Shown here piece after piece: positions 26,062-35,123 of a stretch of DNA of 64,000 bases. The stretch comes from Eubacterium sp. (lineage in GTDB: Bacteria > Bacillota > Clostridia > Oscillospirales > Acutalibacteraceae), in the NCBI GenBank assembly GCA_017463985.1, contig JAFUEH010000025.1, positions 1 to 64,000 on the forward strand. Direction: 5' to 3'. The notes beneath the pieces are model-generated. The model was not told where the DNA came from, searched no databases, and saw nothing but the letters and a program-made list of their open reading frames with translations. The stretch's first letter is position 1. The number at the start of each line of letters is the position of its first letter. A program made the position numbers and the translations under genes.

Positions 26062-26136
26062 TCGAGGTGACAGGACTTGAACCTGCGGCATCCTGCTCCC
26101 AAAGCAGGCACTCTAGCCAAACTGAGTTACACCTCG
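26062..26136 (-). tRNA. tRNA-Pro (anticodon TGG)
   Basis: On the - strand a complete cloverleaf is visible: acceptor CGAGGTG/CACCTCG with discriminator A, D arm CTC/GAG, anticodon arm CCTGC-TTTGGGA-GCAGG with anticodon TGG, and T arm with loop TTCAAGT closed by GCAGG/CCTGT. CCA is not encoded. The 3' end faces prophage A, the usual arrangement when a tRNA gene is the integration target. Confidence 0.95.
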
Positions 26137-26253
26137 GTATATTTGATTATATTATTATATGTATGCTGAAAAAACGGCTGAATGTTCCGTCAGCGACACT
26201 GTTTAACGCGTAAATATTTTACAATAATATATATGTTTTGTCAAGAAAAATAT

Positions 26254-26281
26254 TTGCTTTTACAGTGCGATGTGCTATAAT
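26254..26281 (+). promoter_or_regulatory. Promoter of the alcohol dehydrogenase gene
   Basis: TTGCTT, 16 bases, TATAAT. It lies 30 bases upstream of the ATG at 26311 with GGAG in between. Confidence 0.75.
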
Positions 26282-26310
26282 ATCGTTATCACCAAAAAAG
26301 GAGCAGTATT

Positions 26311-27444
26311 ATGAATTGGACTTTTAATCTGCCGGTACGGTTGGAATTCGGTAACGGCAAGCGGAAAGCGTTAAAGAGCTATATTGACGCGATCGGCGGC
26401 ACCAAGGGCGTATTGGTGTGCGACGGTATTTTTAAGGATAACGGCGTAGCAGACGAGTTTATTGCTATGAGCGAGGGAACGCTGGCTGCTGTGTTCAGTG
26501 ATATTCGTCCGAATCCGACAACGGATAACGTCAACGCGTGCGTGGCTGTTATGCGTGAGATCGGAGCGGATTTTGCGGTAGCGCTCGGCGGCGGTTCCTC
26601 CATGGATTGCTGTAAGGCAGCCTCCGCTATTGCAAAGGGCGAAGGAACGATCGAGCCGTATCACCTTGGCGAAAAGGCAATTAATGCAGCGGAAGCGATT
26701 CCGATGATCGCCTTATCTACCACCTCCGGTACGGCGTCAGAAATTACGAATATCGCCGTGTTAACAAATGTTCACATCGGTTTGAAGCAGCCGATGAACG
26801 ATTTTTCCATGTATGCTAAAATAGCGATCATTGATCCGGAGCTGACGCTGTCGGTTCCGCCGAGAGTCACGGCTTCTACCGGTCTGGATGTACTGTCTCA
26901 CGCCGTGGAGGGCTACTGGGCGCTTGGCAATCAGCCGGTTTGCTCTGCCTGTGCGCTACACGCTGCCAAGCTGGTTTTTGAATGGCTGGAAAAGGCGTAT
27001 CAGGAGCCGTCGAATCTGGAAGCAAGAGAAAAAATGAGCGAAGCCAGCATCGTTGCCGGCGTTGCCTTCAGTCATCCGCGTACTACCGGTTCACACGCGT
27101 GCTCTTTCCCATTGACGAATATCTATCACGTGCCTCACGGCGAAGCGTGTGCGTTTACGCTGGACTATTTTATGCGCTTTAATGCTGACAGAGAAGGCAA
27201 AAACGGCAGAATTGACGCGCTGGCACAGTACTGCGGCTTTGCCGACGCTTATGCTATGGCGGATGAAATTCTGGCTTTGAAAAAGCGGATGGGTATGCGG
27301 ACAACGTTAGCGGAGATCGGCTGTACCACGGACGAGCAGATTCAGGAGCTGACCGACATCAGCATGGCGGCGGCGCTGATCAAAAACAATCCTTATCCGT
27401 TAACAGCACAGGATATTCATGATATGTTTGTTGCGTTGAAATAA
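26311..27444 (+). CDS. Iron-containing alcohol dehydrogenase
   Basis: A 377-residue member of the group III (Fe-dependent) alcohol dehydrogenases, which interconvert aldehydes and alcohols with NAD(P)H. The nucleotide-binding ALGGGSSMDCCKA motif lies near residue 90, and the metal-binding region includes DVLSHAVEGYW and the HP-, SHACSFPLTNIYHVPHGEACAF histidines. It has its own promoter and terminator, so it is a single-gene unit. A role in reducing acetaldehyde released by the radical enzyme further along is possible but is only inference. Confidence 0.92.
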   Translation: MNWTFNLPVRLEFGNGKRKALKSYIDAIGGTKGVLVCDGIFKDNGVADEFIAMSEGTLAAVFSDIRPNPTTDNVNACVAVMREIGADFAVALGGGSSMDCCKAASAIAKGEGTIEPYHLGEKAINAAEAIPMIALSTTSGTASEITNIAVLTNVHIGLKQPMNDFSMYAKIAIIDPELTLSVPPRVTASTGLDVLSHAVEGYWALGNQPVCSACALHAAKLVFEWLEKAYQEPSNLEAREKMSEASIVAGVAFSHPRTTGSHACSFPLTNIYHVPHGEACAFTLDYFMRFNADREGKNGRIDALAQYCGFADAYAMADEILALKKRMGMRTTLAEIGCTTDEQIQELTDISMAAALIKNNPYPLTAQDIHDMFVALK

Positions 27445-27459
27445 GTGAGACGAGCTGGA

Positions 27460-27488
27460 GCAGGGTATTATTGGTACCCTGCTTTTTT
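27460..27488 (+). terminator. Terminator after alcohol dehydrogenase
   Basis: GCAGGGTA-TTATTGG-TACCCTGC with a following run of T (six, then CTG). Confidence 0.9.
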
Positions 27489-27537
27489 CTGTTGTGCGGC
27501 TGACTTCGTGCAGTATGCCGTTACCGCACATAAGCTC

Positions 27538-27565
27538 TTGACATTTGCAGTAGAAATGGTATAAT
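27538..27565 (+). promoter_or_regulatory. Consensus promoter for the 27.6-35 kb operon
   Basis: TTGACA, 16 bases, TATAAT: both hexamers are perfect. It precedes the TPR gene and probably drives the genes that follow with short spacings up to the terminator at 34999. Confidence 0.88.
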
Positions 27566-27621
27566 ACTACACAAGAAAGCCTACTAAACATATAGGAATT
27601 ATGTACAACGGAGAGACGGCA

Positions 27622-28377
27622 GTGAATGACAGGATTGATATACAAAGATTTTTAGACAGGCTGGACAGCTGCTTTGACAGAAATGATATGCGTGCTGCCC
27701 GTGAATGCCTGACATTTTGGGAAGGTGAAGCACGGCGGCTGGGCGATGACCGCGGTTTGCTGACGGTGCTGAACGAAGCCGTTGGCTTTTATCGGCGTAC
27801 CCAAAAGAAGGGAAAAGCGCTGCGCGCCATGGAGGAGAGCCTGGCGCTGACGGAAGCGTTAGGCGTCGGTGATACCCCGTCCGGTGCGACGGTGTATATC
27901 AACGCCGCCACGACCCTTGCGTTTTTCGGGAGGGAAGAAGAGGGGCTTTCCCTTTATGATAAAGCCGCGGCTTGCTATCGCTCGGCCGGCAGAACCGATA
28001 CTTATGAATACGCCGCTCTGCTGAATAATAAGGCCGGTACGCTGAATGCTTTGAAGCGTTATGATGAGGCAGAAGCGTGTTGGCAGGAGGCGGTTGCCAT
28101 ATTGAAAGCGGAGGGACGCCACGACGGAGAAATCGCCATTTCGCTGGTAATGCTGGCGCACCTGACCTTTGACCGCGACGATACTGCCTACGATGCCGTG
28201 GAAGCGCTGCTGGATGAGGCGTGGGAATACATTAACTCAGACCGGCAGGTGAGGGACGGCAATTATGCTTATGTGCTGCGCAAATGTGCGCCTTCGTTTG
28301 ATTATTTTCAGCGGCCGATAGAGGCGCAGGCATTGCGTGAAGTGGCACAGGAAATCTATGAAAGTAACAGGCGGTAA
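27622..28377 (+). CDS. Tetratricopeptide-repeat protein
   Basis: A 251-residue protein made almost entirely of helix pairs with TPR character (for example ATVYINAATTLAFFGREEEGLSLYDKAAACYRSAG and AALLNNKAGTLNALKRYDEAEACWQEAVAILKAEG). Such repeats mediate protein contacts; no catalytic domain is present. The start is GTG 27622 behind CGGAGAG; ATG 27601 has no ribosome site. It is the first gene of a presumed sulfur/tetrapyrrole operon, but what it binds is unknown. Confidence 0.85.
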   Translation: MNDRIDIQRFLDRLDSCFDRNDMRAARECLTFWEGEARRLGDDRGLLTVLNEAVGFYRRTQKKGKALRAMEESLALTEALGVGDTPSGATVYINAATTLAFFGREEEGLSLYDKAAACYRSAGRTDTYEYAALLNNKAGTLNALKRYDEAEACWQEAVAILKAEGRHDGEIAISLVMLAHLTFDRDDTAYDAVEALLDEAWEYINSDRQVRDGNYAYVLRKCAPSFDYFQRPIEAQALREVAQEIYESNRR

Positions 28378-28382
28378 CAGCT

Positions 28383-29540
28383 ATGAATTATGATTTTGAC
28401 ACCGTTTATGACAGAAGGAATACAAACTCGGTGAAATATAAAAAGCACCCACGGTATCCGAGTCGTTCGGATTTGATACCTCTTTGGGTGGCGGATATGG
28501 ATTTTAAGACAGCTCCTGAAATCCTTCAAGCAATAGAAAGCGTTGTGGCGCACGGTATTTTTGGATATACAGAGCCGGATGACGCCTATTTTCGCTCGAT
28601 CATGCTATGGTATAAAAAGCGTTTTGGCGTCAACCTTGAGCAGGAATGGCTGGTACCGTGTGACAGCGTAATGTCCGGCATCGCAACAGCCATCAGGGCT
28701 TTTACAAAGAAAAAGGATGCGGTTTTGATTTTTCAGCCCGTTTATTATCCGTTCTCCAACGTGATCGTGCAGAATGAGCGGCGCGTGATCGTTAGTGAGC
28801 TGGCGTCGGACGGAATAAAATATACCATCGATTTTAACGATTTTGAAAGCAAAATTATCCGGCACCGTGTGAAAGCGCTGCTCTTCTGTTCGCCGCATAA
28901 TCCTGTTGGCAGAGTTTGGGATGAGGAGGAATTAATTCACGTTGCTGATATATGTGCCAAGCACGGCGTGATGATTATTTCGGATGAAATTCATGCTGAT
29001 TTAGTGTTTAAAAGACATGTTCCTTTCACCGCTGTTGCAGGAAACGCTTCTGTCAACATTGTGATACTGACCTCCTTTACGAAAACCTTTAATCTTGCGG
29101 GGATTCAGGGTGCGCATTTCATTATTCCTGATCCGGAGCTACGCGCTGAACTTAAAAAAGTGCTTTGCGCACAATTTTCAGGCGGATTGAATACGGTCTC
29201 TGTTGCTGCCGCTACCGCTGCGTATCAGCATGGCGAGGAATGGCTGACGGCGCTTTTAGCTTATCTTAAGGAGAATATTTATTACGTTGTCAACAGCTTT
29301 CAGAACACAAAGATAAAAGCGTTCCTTCCGGAGGGCACGTATCTGATGTGGCTGGATTGCCGTGCGTTGGGGCTAAGCGATGATGAGCTGGAAGCATTTT
29401 TTGTGGAGGACTGCGGCGTGTGGCTCAATAGCGGTTGCATCTTCGGCAATGGCGGCAGCGGTTTTATGAGAATGAATATTGCCTGTCCGAGAGCGACGCT
29501 CGAAAAAGCGGTTGATCGCATATTGAGGAAAATAGAATGA
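28383..29540 (+). CDS. MalY/PatB-type PLP-dependent C-S lyase (cystathionine beta-lyase)
   Basis: A 385-residue fold-type I PLP enzyme of the MalY/PatB family, which cleave cystathionine or cysteine conjugates to release a thiol, pyruvate and ammonia. Signatures: DLIPLWVADMDFKTAPEI near the N terminus, CSPHNPVGRVW, DEIHADLVF, and the PLP-lysine in TSFTKTFNLAG (K234). It starts five bases after the TPR gene and overlaps the next gene (ATGA). Context with a cystathionine synthase/lyase and MetY supports a methionine role; aminotransferase activity is the alternative. Confidence 0.88.
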   Translation: MNYDFDTVYDRRNTNSVKYKKHPRYPSRSDLIPLWVADMDFKTAPEILQAIESVVAHGIFGYTEPDDAYFRSIMLWYKKRFGVNLEQEWLVPCDSVMSGIATAIRAFTKKKDAVLIFQPVYYPFSNVIVQNERRVIVSELASDGIKYTIDFNDFESKIIRHRVKALLFCSPHNPVGRVWDEEELIHVADICAKHGVMIISDEIHADLVFKRHVPFTAVAGNASVNIVILTSFTKTFNLAGIQGAHFIIPDPELRAELKKVLCAQFSGGLNTVSVAAATAAYQHGEEWLTALLAYLKENIYYVVNSFQNTKIKAFLPEGTYLMWLDCRALGLSDDELEAFFVEDCGVWLNSGCIFGNGGSGFMRMNIACPRATLEKAVDRILRKIE

Positions 29541-30274
29541 AGCTTGCTATGGCACAGATGCGCATAAGTCGCGATTATGATGAAAACTTCCGTCAATCCT
29601 TGCGCTTCATAAAAAACGCAAGGGGGTGTGATCTCTTGTTTTTTCCAGAGGTTCAGCTCAGTCCGTTTTTTGCACAATACAAAAAACGCGATTTACCGTA
29701 TGACATTCATGCGTATATTACGGATATCAATGATGACCTGATTGGTGATTTCAGGCGTGCGGCACAGGAAAATCAACTTTTTATCTCACCGAATTTTTAC
29801 GTGAACGACGGTGGTAAACAATATGATATGTCGTTGATGATAGACAGCGTCGGTGAAATAATCGGGAAATCCGCCATGGTGAACATTGCTGATCATCCCT
29901 GCTTTTACGAGAAGGAGTATTATGAGCCGTCAAAGGAAGGATATCAGGTTTACGAGACGCCATTCGGTAAGGTGGGAATTGTGATATGTTATGACCGTCA
30001 TTTTCCGGAAAGCGTAAGGAGCTGCGCTGCGCAAAAGGCTGAGCTTGTGATTATCCCGACAGCGAATACGCTGGAGGAGGATATGTTGTATTTTGAAAAG
30101 GAAATACAATCGTTGGCACGGGACAGCGGTGTCGCGATAGCTATGTGTAACCGGACGGGTACGGAGGACAAAATGCACTTTGCAGGTCAGTCGGTGATCG
30201 TTTCCGCCGGCGGAGAAACACTATTTAAGGCTGATGAAAAAGAACAGTTGATTATTTTTGATTTAGAATTATAG
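29537..30274 (+). CDS. Carbon-nitrogen hydrolase (nitrilase family)
   Basis: A 245-residue nitrilase-superfamily amidase. The catalytic triad is visible as E38 (FFPEVQ), K111 (IIGKSAMVN) and C151 (VICYDRHFPE). Members hydrolyse amides such as omega-amides of keto acids or carbamoyl compounds. Overlap with the PatB-like gene suggests the two act together, perhaps in keto-acid amide or methionine salvage chemistry, but the substrate is unknown. Confidence 0.9.
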   Translation: MKLAMAQMRISRDYDENFRQSLRFIKNARGCDLLFFPEVQLSPFFAQYKKRDLPYDIHAYITDINDDLIGDFRRAAQENQLFISPNFYVNDGGKQYDMSLMIDSVGEIIGKSAMVNIADHPCFYEKEYYEPSKEGYQVYETPFGKVGIVICYDRHFPESVRSCAAQKAELVIIPTANTLEEDMLYFEKEIQSLARDSGVAIAMCNRTGTEDKMHFAGQSVIVSAGGETLFKADEKEQLIIFDLEL

Positions 30275-30284
30275 GAGTAAAGGT

Positions 30285-31478
30285 ATGGCAAAACGGGAAT
30301 ACGGTGATGAATTTGGATTTCAGACAAGGGCGGTACACACCGGCAATGATGTGGACGGTGAAACCGGCGCCATTAAGCGGCCGATTACGATGGCAAACAG
30401 CTATGAGTTGCCTTATGATCCCACAGATCTGAATTGGTCAAGCGCTGCTAAAAACCTGTATACGCGTAACGGCGGATCTAATCAGAAGTACCTGCAGGAA
30501 AAGCTGGCTTCTTTGGAAGGCGGCGAGGACTGTGTGGTGCTGGCGAGCGGTGTTGCCGCACTGTCCGGCTTGTTTTTCGCCCTGCTGAAAAGCGGCGATC
30601 ACGTGGTTTTTTCTTCCGTGACCTATATCGCAGTTTACCGTCTGTTGAACGAGCTGTTCAATCATAAATTTAATGTGGAGACGACGATCGTGGACACGAC
30701 GGATTTAGAGGCAGTGAAAAAAGCTATACGCCCCGATACCAAGCTGGTGCATATTGAAACACCGGGCAATCCGACGATCGGTATTACAGATATCAAAGCC
30801 CTGGCAAAGCTGGCGCACGAAAACGGCGCGCTGCTATCGGTCGATAATACGTTCGCTTCGCCGTATAATCAACGGCCGATCGAGCTTGGTGCTGACTTTA
30901 CCGTTGAAAGCCTGACAAAGTATATCAACGGCCACGGTGACGCGATGGGCGGCGCTATCATCGGAAGAAAAGAGGTTCTTGATATTGTCCGTGCGCAGTC
31001 GCAGGTCAACCTTGGCGCTACGATTAGTCCGTTTAATGCTTGGCTGATCATGCGCGGCTGTGTAACGCTGCCGCTACGGATGAAGGCGCATAATGAAAAT
31101 GCCTTGGCGGTGGCAAAGTGGCTGGAGGCACAGCCCTGTGTCAGCTTTGTGGCATATCCGGGATTGGAGAGTAACAAGGGCCACGCCATAGCAAAACAGC
31201 AAATGACCGGCGGCTTTGGCGGTGTGCTGTCCTTTGGACTGAAAGCAGACCACGATAAGCATAACGAGTTTGTCAGCTACCTGCGTGTGATCACCTCCGC
31301 GGTTTCGCTTGGACATGATGAAAGCCTGATCGTGTTCTTGGGCGAAAACGACGAACGGCAATACCTGTATCCCGAAGCGTTTCATAACGGTTTTTTCCGC
31401 TTCAGTGTCGGCATCGAGGACAAAGAGGATATTATTGCCGATCTTGACCAGGCTTTCCGCAAGGCCGGATTGCTGTGA
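30285..31478 (+). CDS. Cys/Met metabolism PLP enzyme (cystathionine gamma-synthase/lyase type)
   Basis: A 397-residue enzyme of the trans-sulfuration family. Signatures: TRNGGSNQKYLQEKLASLEGGEDCVVLASGVAAL, HIETPGNPTIGITDI, SVDNTF, and the PLP-lysine K212 in ESLTKYINGHGD. It may form or split cystathionine, or act as a methionine gamma-lyase; the branch cannot be chosen by eye. It is distinct from the MetY-type enzyme at 38965. GGAG precedes the ATG. Confidence 0.88.
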   Translation: MAKREYGDEFGFQTRAVHTGNDVDGETGAIKRPITMANSYELPYDPTDLNWSSAAKNLYTRNGGSNQKYLQEKLASLEGGEDCVVLASGVAALSGLFFALLKSGDHVVFSSVTYIAVYRLLNELFNHKFNVETTIVDTTDLEAVKKAIRPDTKLVHIETPGNPTIGITDIKALAKLAHENGALLSVDNTFASPYNQRPIELGADFTVESLTKYINGHGDAMGGAIIGRKEVLDIVRAQSQVNLGATISPFNAWLIMRGCVTLPLRMKAHNENALAVAKWLEAQPCVSFVAYPGLESNKGHAIAKQQMTGGFGGVLSFGLKADHDKHNEFVSYLRVITSAVSLGHDESLIVFLGENDERQYLYPEAFHNGFFRFSVGIEDKEDIIADLDQAFRKAGLL

Positions 31479-31512
31479 GTCGATGACGCGGCTGTAAAGA
31501 TGGAGTAGCTAC

Positions 31513-32079
31513 ATGAACAGTAAAGCAAGGTCGGTATCACTGAGCGGCTTGTTTGCGGCGCTCATTGCTGTCGGTGCTTTTATACAGATCAAAATACCGC
31601 TGCCGCTGTACGAAATGCATTTTACGCTGCAATGGTTTTTTGTGGTGTGTGCCGCGCTGCTGCTTGGCACAAGGGGCGCCGTGCTCAGTGTGGGCGTTTA
31701 TCTTTTGATCGGGCTGGCAGGTGTGCCGGTTTTTGCCGCCGGCGGCGGTCCGGCTTATGTATTGCGGCCGGGGTTTGGCTTTTTGTTGGGCTTTTTGTTT
31801 GCGGCGCCCGTCATAAGCGGCATCGCAAAAGCAGTCGATTCGTTCGTCCGTAAGCTGTTGGCCGCAGTGATTGGTATGGTAGTTTATTATACCGTCGGTG
31901 CTGCTTATTTTTATCTGATGAAAAACCTGTATGCCGGTGAAGCGGTAGCGTGGAAGGTCGTGATCGTGGAGTATTGCCTGATCACGGTTTTGCCGGACCT
32001 GCTGCTCTGTCTGCTCGCTGCCTTGCTCAGCAATCGGCTGCAGCCGAGGCTTAACCGTATTCTGAACGGAGGAAAATGA
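31513..32079 (+). CDS. bioY: Biotin transporter substrate-binding protein BioY
   Basis: A 188-residue integral membrane protein with about six membrane segments. The BioY signature is clear: LSGLFAALIAVGAFIQIKIPLP at the N terminus, then GTRGAVLSVGVYLLIGLAGVPVFAAGGGPAYVLRPGFGFLLGF. It is the S component of an ECF transporter and would need the shared energising module encoded elsewhere. Its stop overlaps the start of the siroheme gene that follows. No reason for its presence in a siroheme operon is apparent. Confidence 0.93.
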   Translation: MNSKARSVSLSGLFAALIAVGAFIQIKIPLPLYEMHFTLQWFFVVCAALLLGTRGAVLSVGVYLLIGLAGVPVFAAGGGPAYVLRPGFGFLLGFLFAAPVISGIAKAVDSFVRKLLAAVIGMVVYYTVGAAYFYLMKNLYAGEAVAWKVVIVEYCLITVLPDLLLCLLAALLSNRLQPRLNRILNGGK

Positions 32080-32687
32080 TGGCCTATTTCCCGATGTACA
32101 TCGATATTGCCGATCAAGATTGCCTGATCGTCGGCGGCGGCACGATAGCATACAGAAAAGCATTGGTGCTGCTGGATTTCGGTGCGAAGGTCAGTGTCGT
32201 GGCAACAGTTGTTAGTGACGAACTGAAGCGGTTGCCTGTTGCTGTTTTTGAGCAGGCTTTTGAGCTGGAGCAGCTCAACGGCAAAGAGCTGGTAGTCTGT
32301 GCAACGGATAATTCTGCACTGAACCTTGCAATCAGTGCCCATTGTAAAGAAAACAGAATTCCCGTGAATGTGGTGGATCAGGCGGCAGCGAGCAGCTTTA
32401 TTTTCCCGTCTTACGTTAAGGAAAACGACCTCGTAGCCGCGATTTCGAGTGGGGGAAAGAGTCCGCTGTTAACACAGATATTAAAGAAAAGCGTGAGCGA
32501 ACAGTTAACACCGTTTTTAGGTGAGCTGAATGAGTATCTGGGTTCTTGCCGTGCCACCGTGCAAAGCAATACGGATAGCGAGGCGCAGCGGAAGCATATC
32601 TATCAAAGCCTGTATGAGCTGGCAATCAGCCAAAACAGACTGCCGTCGCAGGACGAGCTGGCGGAGATAATCAGTCATGAACTATAA
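32076..32687 (+). CDS. Precorrin-2 dehydrogenase (siroheme synthase N-terminal type)
   Basis: A 203-residue protein of the CysG N-terminal/Met8 family, which oxidises precorrin-2 with NAD to sirohydrochlorin and may insert iron. The N terminus has FPMYIDIADQDCLIVGGGTIAYRKALVLLDFGAKVSVVA, a Rossmann fold, and the DDxSLN-like ATDNSALN and VNVVDQAAASSFIFPS motifs follow. It is the first of three tetrapyrrole genes, and overlaps hemC by 11 bases. ATG 32079 is an equally good start. Confidence 0.92.
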   Translation: MMAYFPMYIDIADQDCLIVGGGTIAYRKALVLLDFGAKVSVVATVVSDELKRLPVAVFEQAFELEQLNGKELVVCATDNSALNLAISAHCKENRIPVNVVDQAAASSFIFPSYVKENDLVAAISSGGKSPLLTQILKKSVSEQLTPFLGELNEYLGSCRATVQSNTDSEAQRKHIYQSLYELAISQNRLPSQDELAEIISHEL

Positions 32688-33576
32688 AGTGGGAACAAGG
32701 GGTTCTGCATTAGCGCTTGTGCAGACAAAATTGGTGACAGACAGACTGCAGTCAGCCTATCCCGAGGATACGTTTGAAACCGTTATTCTTCAAACGACAG
32801 GCGATAGGAACCAACAGCAGTCGATTGAACTTTTGGGCGGCAAGGGCGTGTTTACCGATACGCTGGAGGCGGCAATTTTAAGCGGCGCTATCGATTTTGC
32901 CGTCCATTCTATGAAGGATATGCCGGCCGCGCTGCCGAAGGGCTTGACCTTTGCAAAAGCGTGGGAGCGCGAGGACGCAAGAGACGTGCTGATCTTACGG
33001 GACCACCGCAGCCTTGTTGCGCTGCCTGAGGGCGCTGTGATCGCCAGCTGCAGCCAACGCCGCACTTTACAGCTGAACGCCTTGCGGCCGGATCTCCGGA
33101 TTACAGCGATCAGAGGTAATATCGATACACGGCTCCGCAGGTTAGCGGAGGGCAGCTGCAACGGCGTACCGATCGACGGTATTATCCTCGCTGCTGCCGG
33201 TATCAAACGGCTCGGCAGAGACGGGGAGATCACGCAATATTTTAGCGTTGATGAGATGATACCGTCGCCGGGACAGGGCACGTTGGCGATTGAACTGAGA
33301 AGCGATAACAAGGCGCTTTTACGCAAGCTGAATGTGTTTTGCGATCCGACAAACGTGCTTTGCACGGCGCTGGAAAGAGACTTTTTGGCGCAAATTGGCG
33401 CCAGCTGTCATGAGCCTGTCGGCGCGTATGCCGTGCAGGAGAACGGTGCAGTCACCTTTCGGGCAATCTACGGGACAGAGGACGGAAGGCTGGCGAGAAT
33501 ACGCTTCACGGAAAGCAAGCCGGAGAATATAGTCCCGAAAGCAGTAAAGGAAATCAAGAGGCAGTTAGATGGGTAA
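32677..33576 (+). CDS. hemC: Hydroxymethylbilane synthase
   Basis: A 299-residue porphobilinogen deaminase, which joins four porphobilinogen units. Signatures: KVGTRGSALALVQTKLV, DFAVHSMKDMP, IRGNIDTRLRRL and the dipyrromethane-cofactor cysteine C244 in GASCHEPVGAY. Length is normal. It overlaps both neighbours, showing tight operon organisation for siroheme supply. Confidence 0.96.
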   Translation: MNYKVGTRGSALALVQTKLVTDRLQSAYPEDTFETVILQTTGDRNQQQSIELLGGKGVFTDTLEAAILSGAIDFAVHSMKDMPAALPKGLTFAKAWEREDARDVLILRDHRSLVALPEGAVIASCSQRRTLQLNALRPDLRITAIRGNIDTRLRRLAEGSCNGVPIDGIILAAAGIKRLGRDGEITQYFSVDEMIPSPGQGTLAIELRSDNKALLRKLNVFCDPTNVLCTALERDFLAQIGASCHEPVGAYAVQENGAVTFRAIYGTEDGRLARIRFTESKPENIVPKAVKEIKRQLDG

Positions 33577-34996
33577 GGTATACTTAGTCGGCGCCGGAAC
33601 AGGCGACGTCGGTCTGATCACGGCGCACGGGAAGGCGCTGGTGGAAAAGGCGGACTGTATCTTATATGACCGGCTGATCGGCAGTGAGCTGCTGCAGCTG
33701 GCCGACGCGCGCTGCGAAAAGATATATGTTGGCAAAGCGCAGCATCATCACACGGTGCCGCAGGCAGAGATACAACGCTTGCTGCTCGAAAAAGCACAGC
33801 AGTATGAAACGGTGGTGCGGCTCAAGGGCGGCGATCCTTATGTGTTTGGCAGAGGGGCGGAGGAAGCGCTGTTTTTGCAGGAGCACGGCGTGGATACGGA
33901 GGTAGTGTCAGGCGTCAGCTCCGTGACGGCGGCGCTGGCTTACGCCGGCATTCCTGCTACAAAACGCGGTGTGGCGACAGGCTTTCGTGCAGTGACAGCG
34001 CACACTAAGGAGGACCTCCTGAACAATATTGACTTTTCTACGATGCTGAACGAAAAGGAAACGCTGGTGTTTTTGATGGGCTTGCGGCACTTAGACGAAA
34101 TTGCCCAGGCCTTAATGAAGGCAGGCAGACGCGAGGAAACGCCGGTCGCTGTCATTGCCAACGCCACCACGCCGCGGCAGAAAAAATGCGTCGGCACACT
34201 GGAAAGCATTGCCGCGCTGGTCAAAGCGCAAGGACTGACTTCACCGGCGATCATTGTTGTCGGGGATGTCGTTCGCTACCACAGCTGTCTTTCGTTCTAT
34301 GAAAAGAAAAGACTGTTCGGCAAAAAATATTTGCTGCCCTATATCGAAGGTATTACCTATTCCTTCCGTCACGGCCTGCAGCCGGTAAAGCAAAGTGAGC
34401 TGCAAACCGGCTTAACCGCGCTGGGTGCAGCGGCGGTGCCGTATCAGGTAGGAAAAATCAACCGAATTTCCTTTGATACCGGCATCATCGAGGCGGGGCA
34501 ATGGCTTGTGTTCACGAGCAAAAACGCCGTATATTCCGTGATGAGTCAGCTGGGAGACCTTCGGAAAATAGCCGGCTGTAGGATCGCTGCCGTCGGCAGG
34601 AAAACCGCCGCGGTGTTAGCCGACTTCGGCATTGCTGCCGACAGGATCGCTGAAAAGGGGACGGTCTCTGATTTGGCAAAGCAGCTGACGGGAGAACAAA
34701 ACCTTATCTGCTTTACGGAAAAAAACAGCCCGGGCATACCGGACGGTCGGCAGGTCGTATGCTATGAAAATGCAGCAGTGGCAACGCCTTTTCCGGAGGA
34801 GGCAAAGGATTGTGACGGCGTTCTTTTTACCTGTGCGTCGAGTGTCAGAAGAACGTGGGTGGCAGCAGACGGCATATTGCCTGAAAAAATATATTCAATC
34901 GGGCCCTCCTGCAGTAAGGAGCTGCAGCAGCACGGCATAACAGCTTTTGCCGAAGCAAAGGAACCGAGCTATGAACAGCTGATTGCGCTATTATAA
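33569..34996 (+). CDS. cobA-hemD: Uroporphyrinogen-III methyltransferase / uroporphyrinogen-III synthase fusion (CobA-HemD)
   Basis: A 475-residue bifunctional protein. Residues 1 to about 240 are the SAM-dependent methyltransferase with GKVYLVGAGTGDVGLITAHGKALVEKADCILYDRL and VRLKGGDPYVFGRGAEEA; residues about 255-475 are a HemD domain (WLVFTSKNAVYSVM, FTCASSVRRTW). It turns hydroxymethylbilane into precorrin-2. This fusion is common in Clostridia. Together with the two upstream genes, all the steps from porphobilinogen to sirohydrochlorin are present, matching the siroheme sulfite reductase at 40188. Confidence 0.94.
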   Translation: MGKVYLVGAGTGDVGLITAHGKALVEKADCILYDRLIGSELLQLADARCEKIYVGKAQHHHTVPQAEIQRLLLEKAQQYETVVRLKGGDPYVFGRGAEEALFLQEHGVDTEVVSGVSSVTAALAYAGIPATKRGVATGFRAVTAHTKEDLLNNIDFSTMLNEKETLVFLMGLRHLDEIAQALMKAGRREETPVAVIANATTPRQKKCVGTLESIAALVKAQGLTSPAIIVVGDVVRYHSCLSFYEKKRLFGKKYLLPYIEGITYSFRHGLQPVKQSELQTGLTALGAAAVPYQVGKINRISFDTGIIEAGQWLVFTSKNAVYSVMSQLGDLRKIAGCRIAAVGRKTAAVLADFGIAADRIAEKGTVSDLAKQLTGEQNLICFTEKNSPGIPDGRQVVCYENAAVATPFPEEAKDCDGVLFTCASSVRRTWVAADGILPEKIYSIGPSCSKELQQHGITAFAEAKEPSYEQLIALL

Positions 34997-34998
34997 GC

Positions 34999-35035
34999 AA
35001 GAGGATGTCTCACATCAGTGAGGCATCCTCTTTTC
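34999..35035 (+). terminator. Bidirectional terminator between the siroheme operon and islB
   Basis: AAGAGGATG-T-CTCAC, loop ATCA, GTGAG-G-CATCCTCTT, followed by TT. It is flanked by A and T tracts suited to both directions and separates two convergent transcripts. Confidence 0.88.
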
Positions 35036-35123
35036 AATGAAGCAGATAATTGGCGCAGATCGCCAAAGCACCGATTAAAATAACGGCAGAAAAGATGGCG
35101 GCAATGATCGTTTCCTTTTTCAT
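35034..35123 (-). CDS. 29-residue single-pass membrane microprotein
   Basis: A tiny frame on the - strand: a basic/charged start MKKETI, then about 20 hydrophobic residues (IAAIFSAVILIGALAICANY) and LLH. Its ATG overlaps the stop codon of the activase gene (ATGA), and it ends at the terminator, so it is the last cistron of the glycyl-radical operon. No homology recognised. It might tether or regulate a transporter or the enzyme; that is speculation. Confidence 0.55.
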   Translation of the reverse strand: MKKETIIAAIFSAVILIGALAICANYLLH

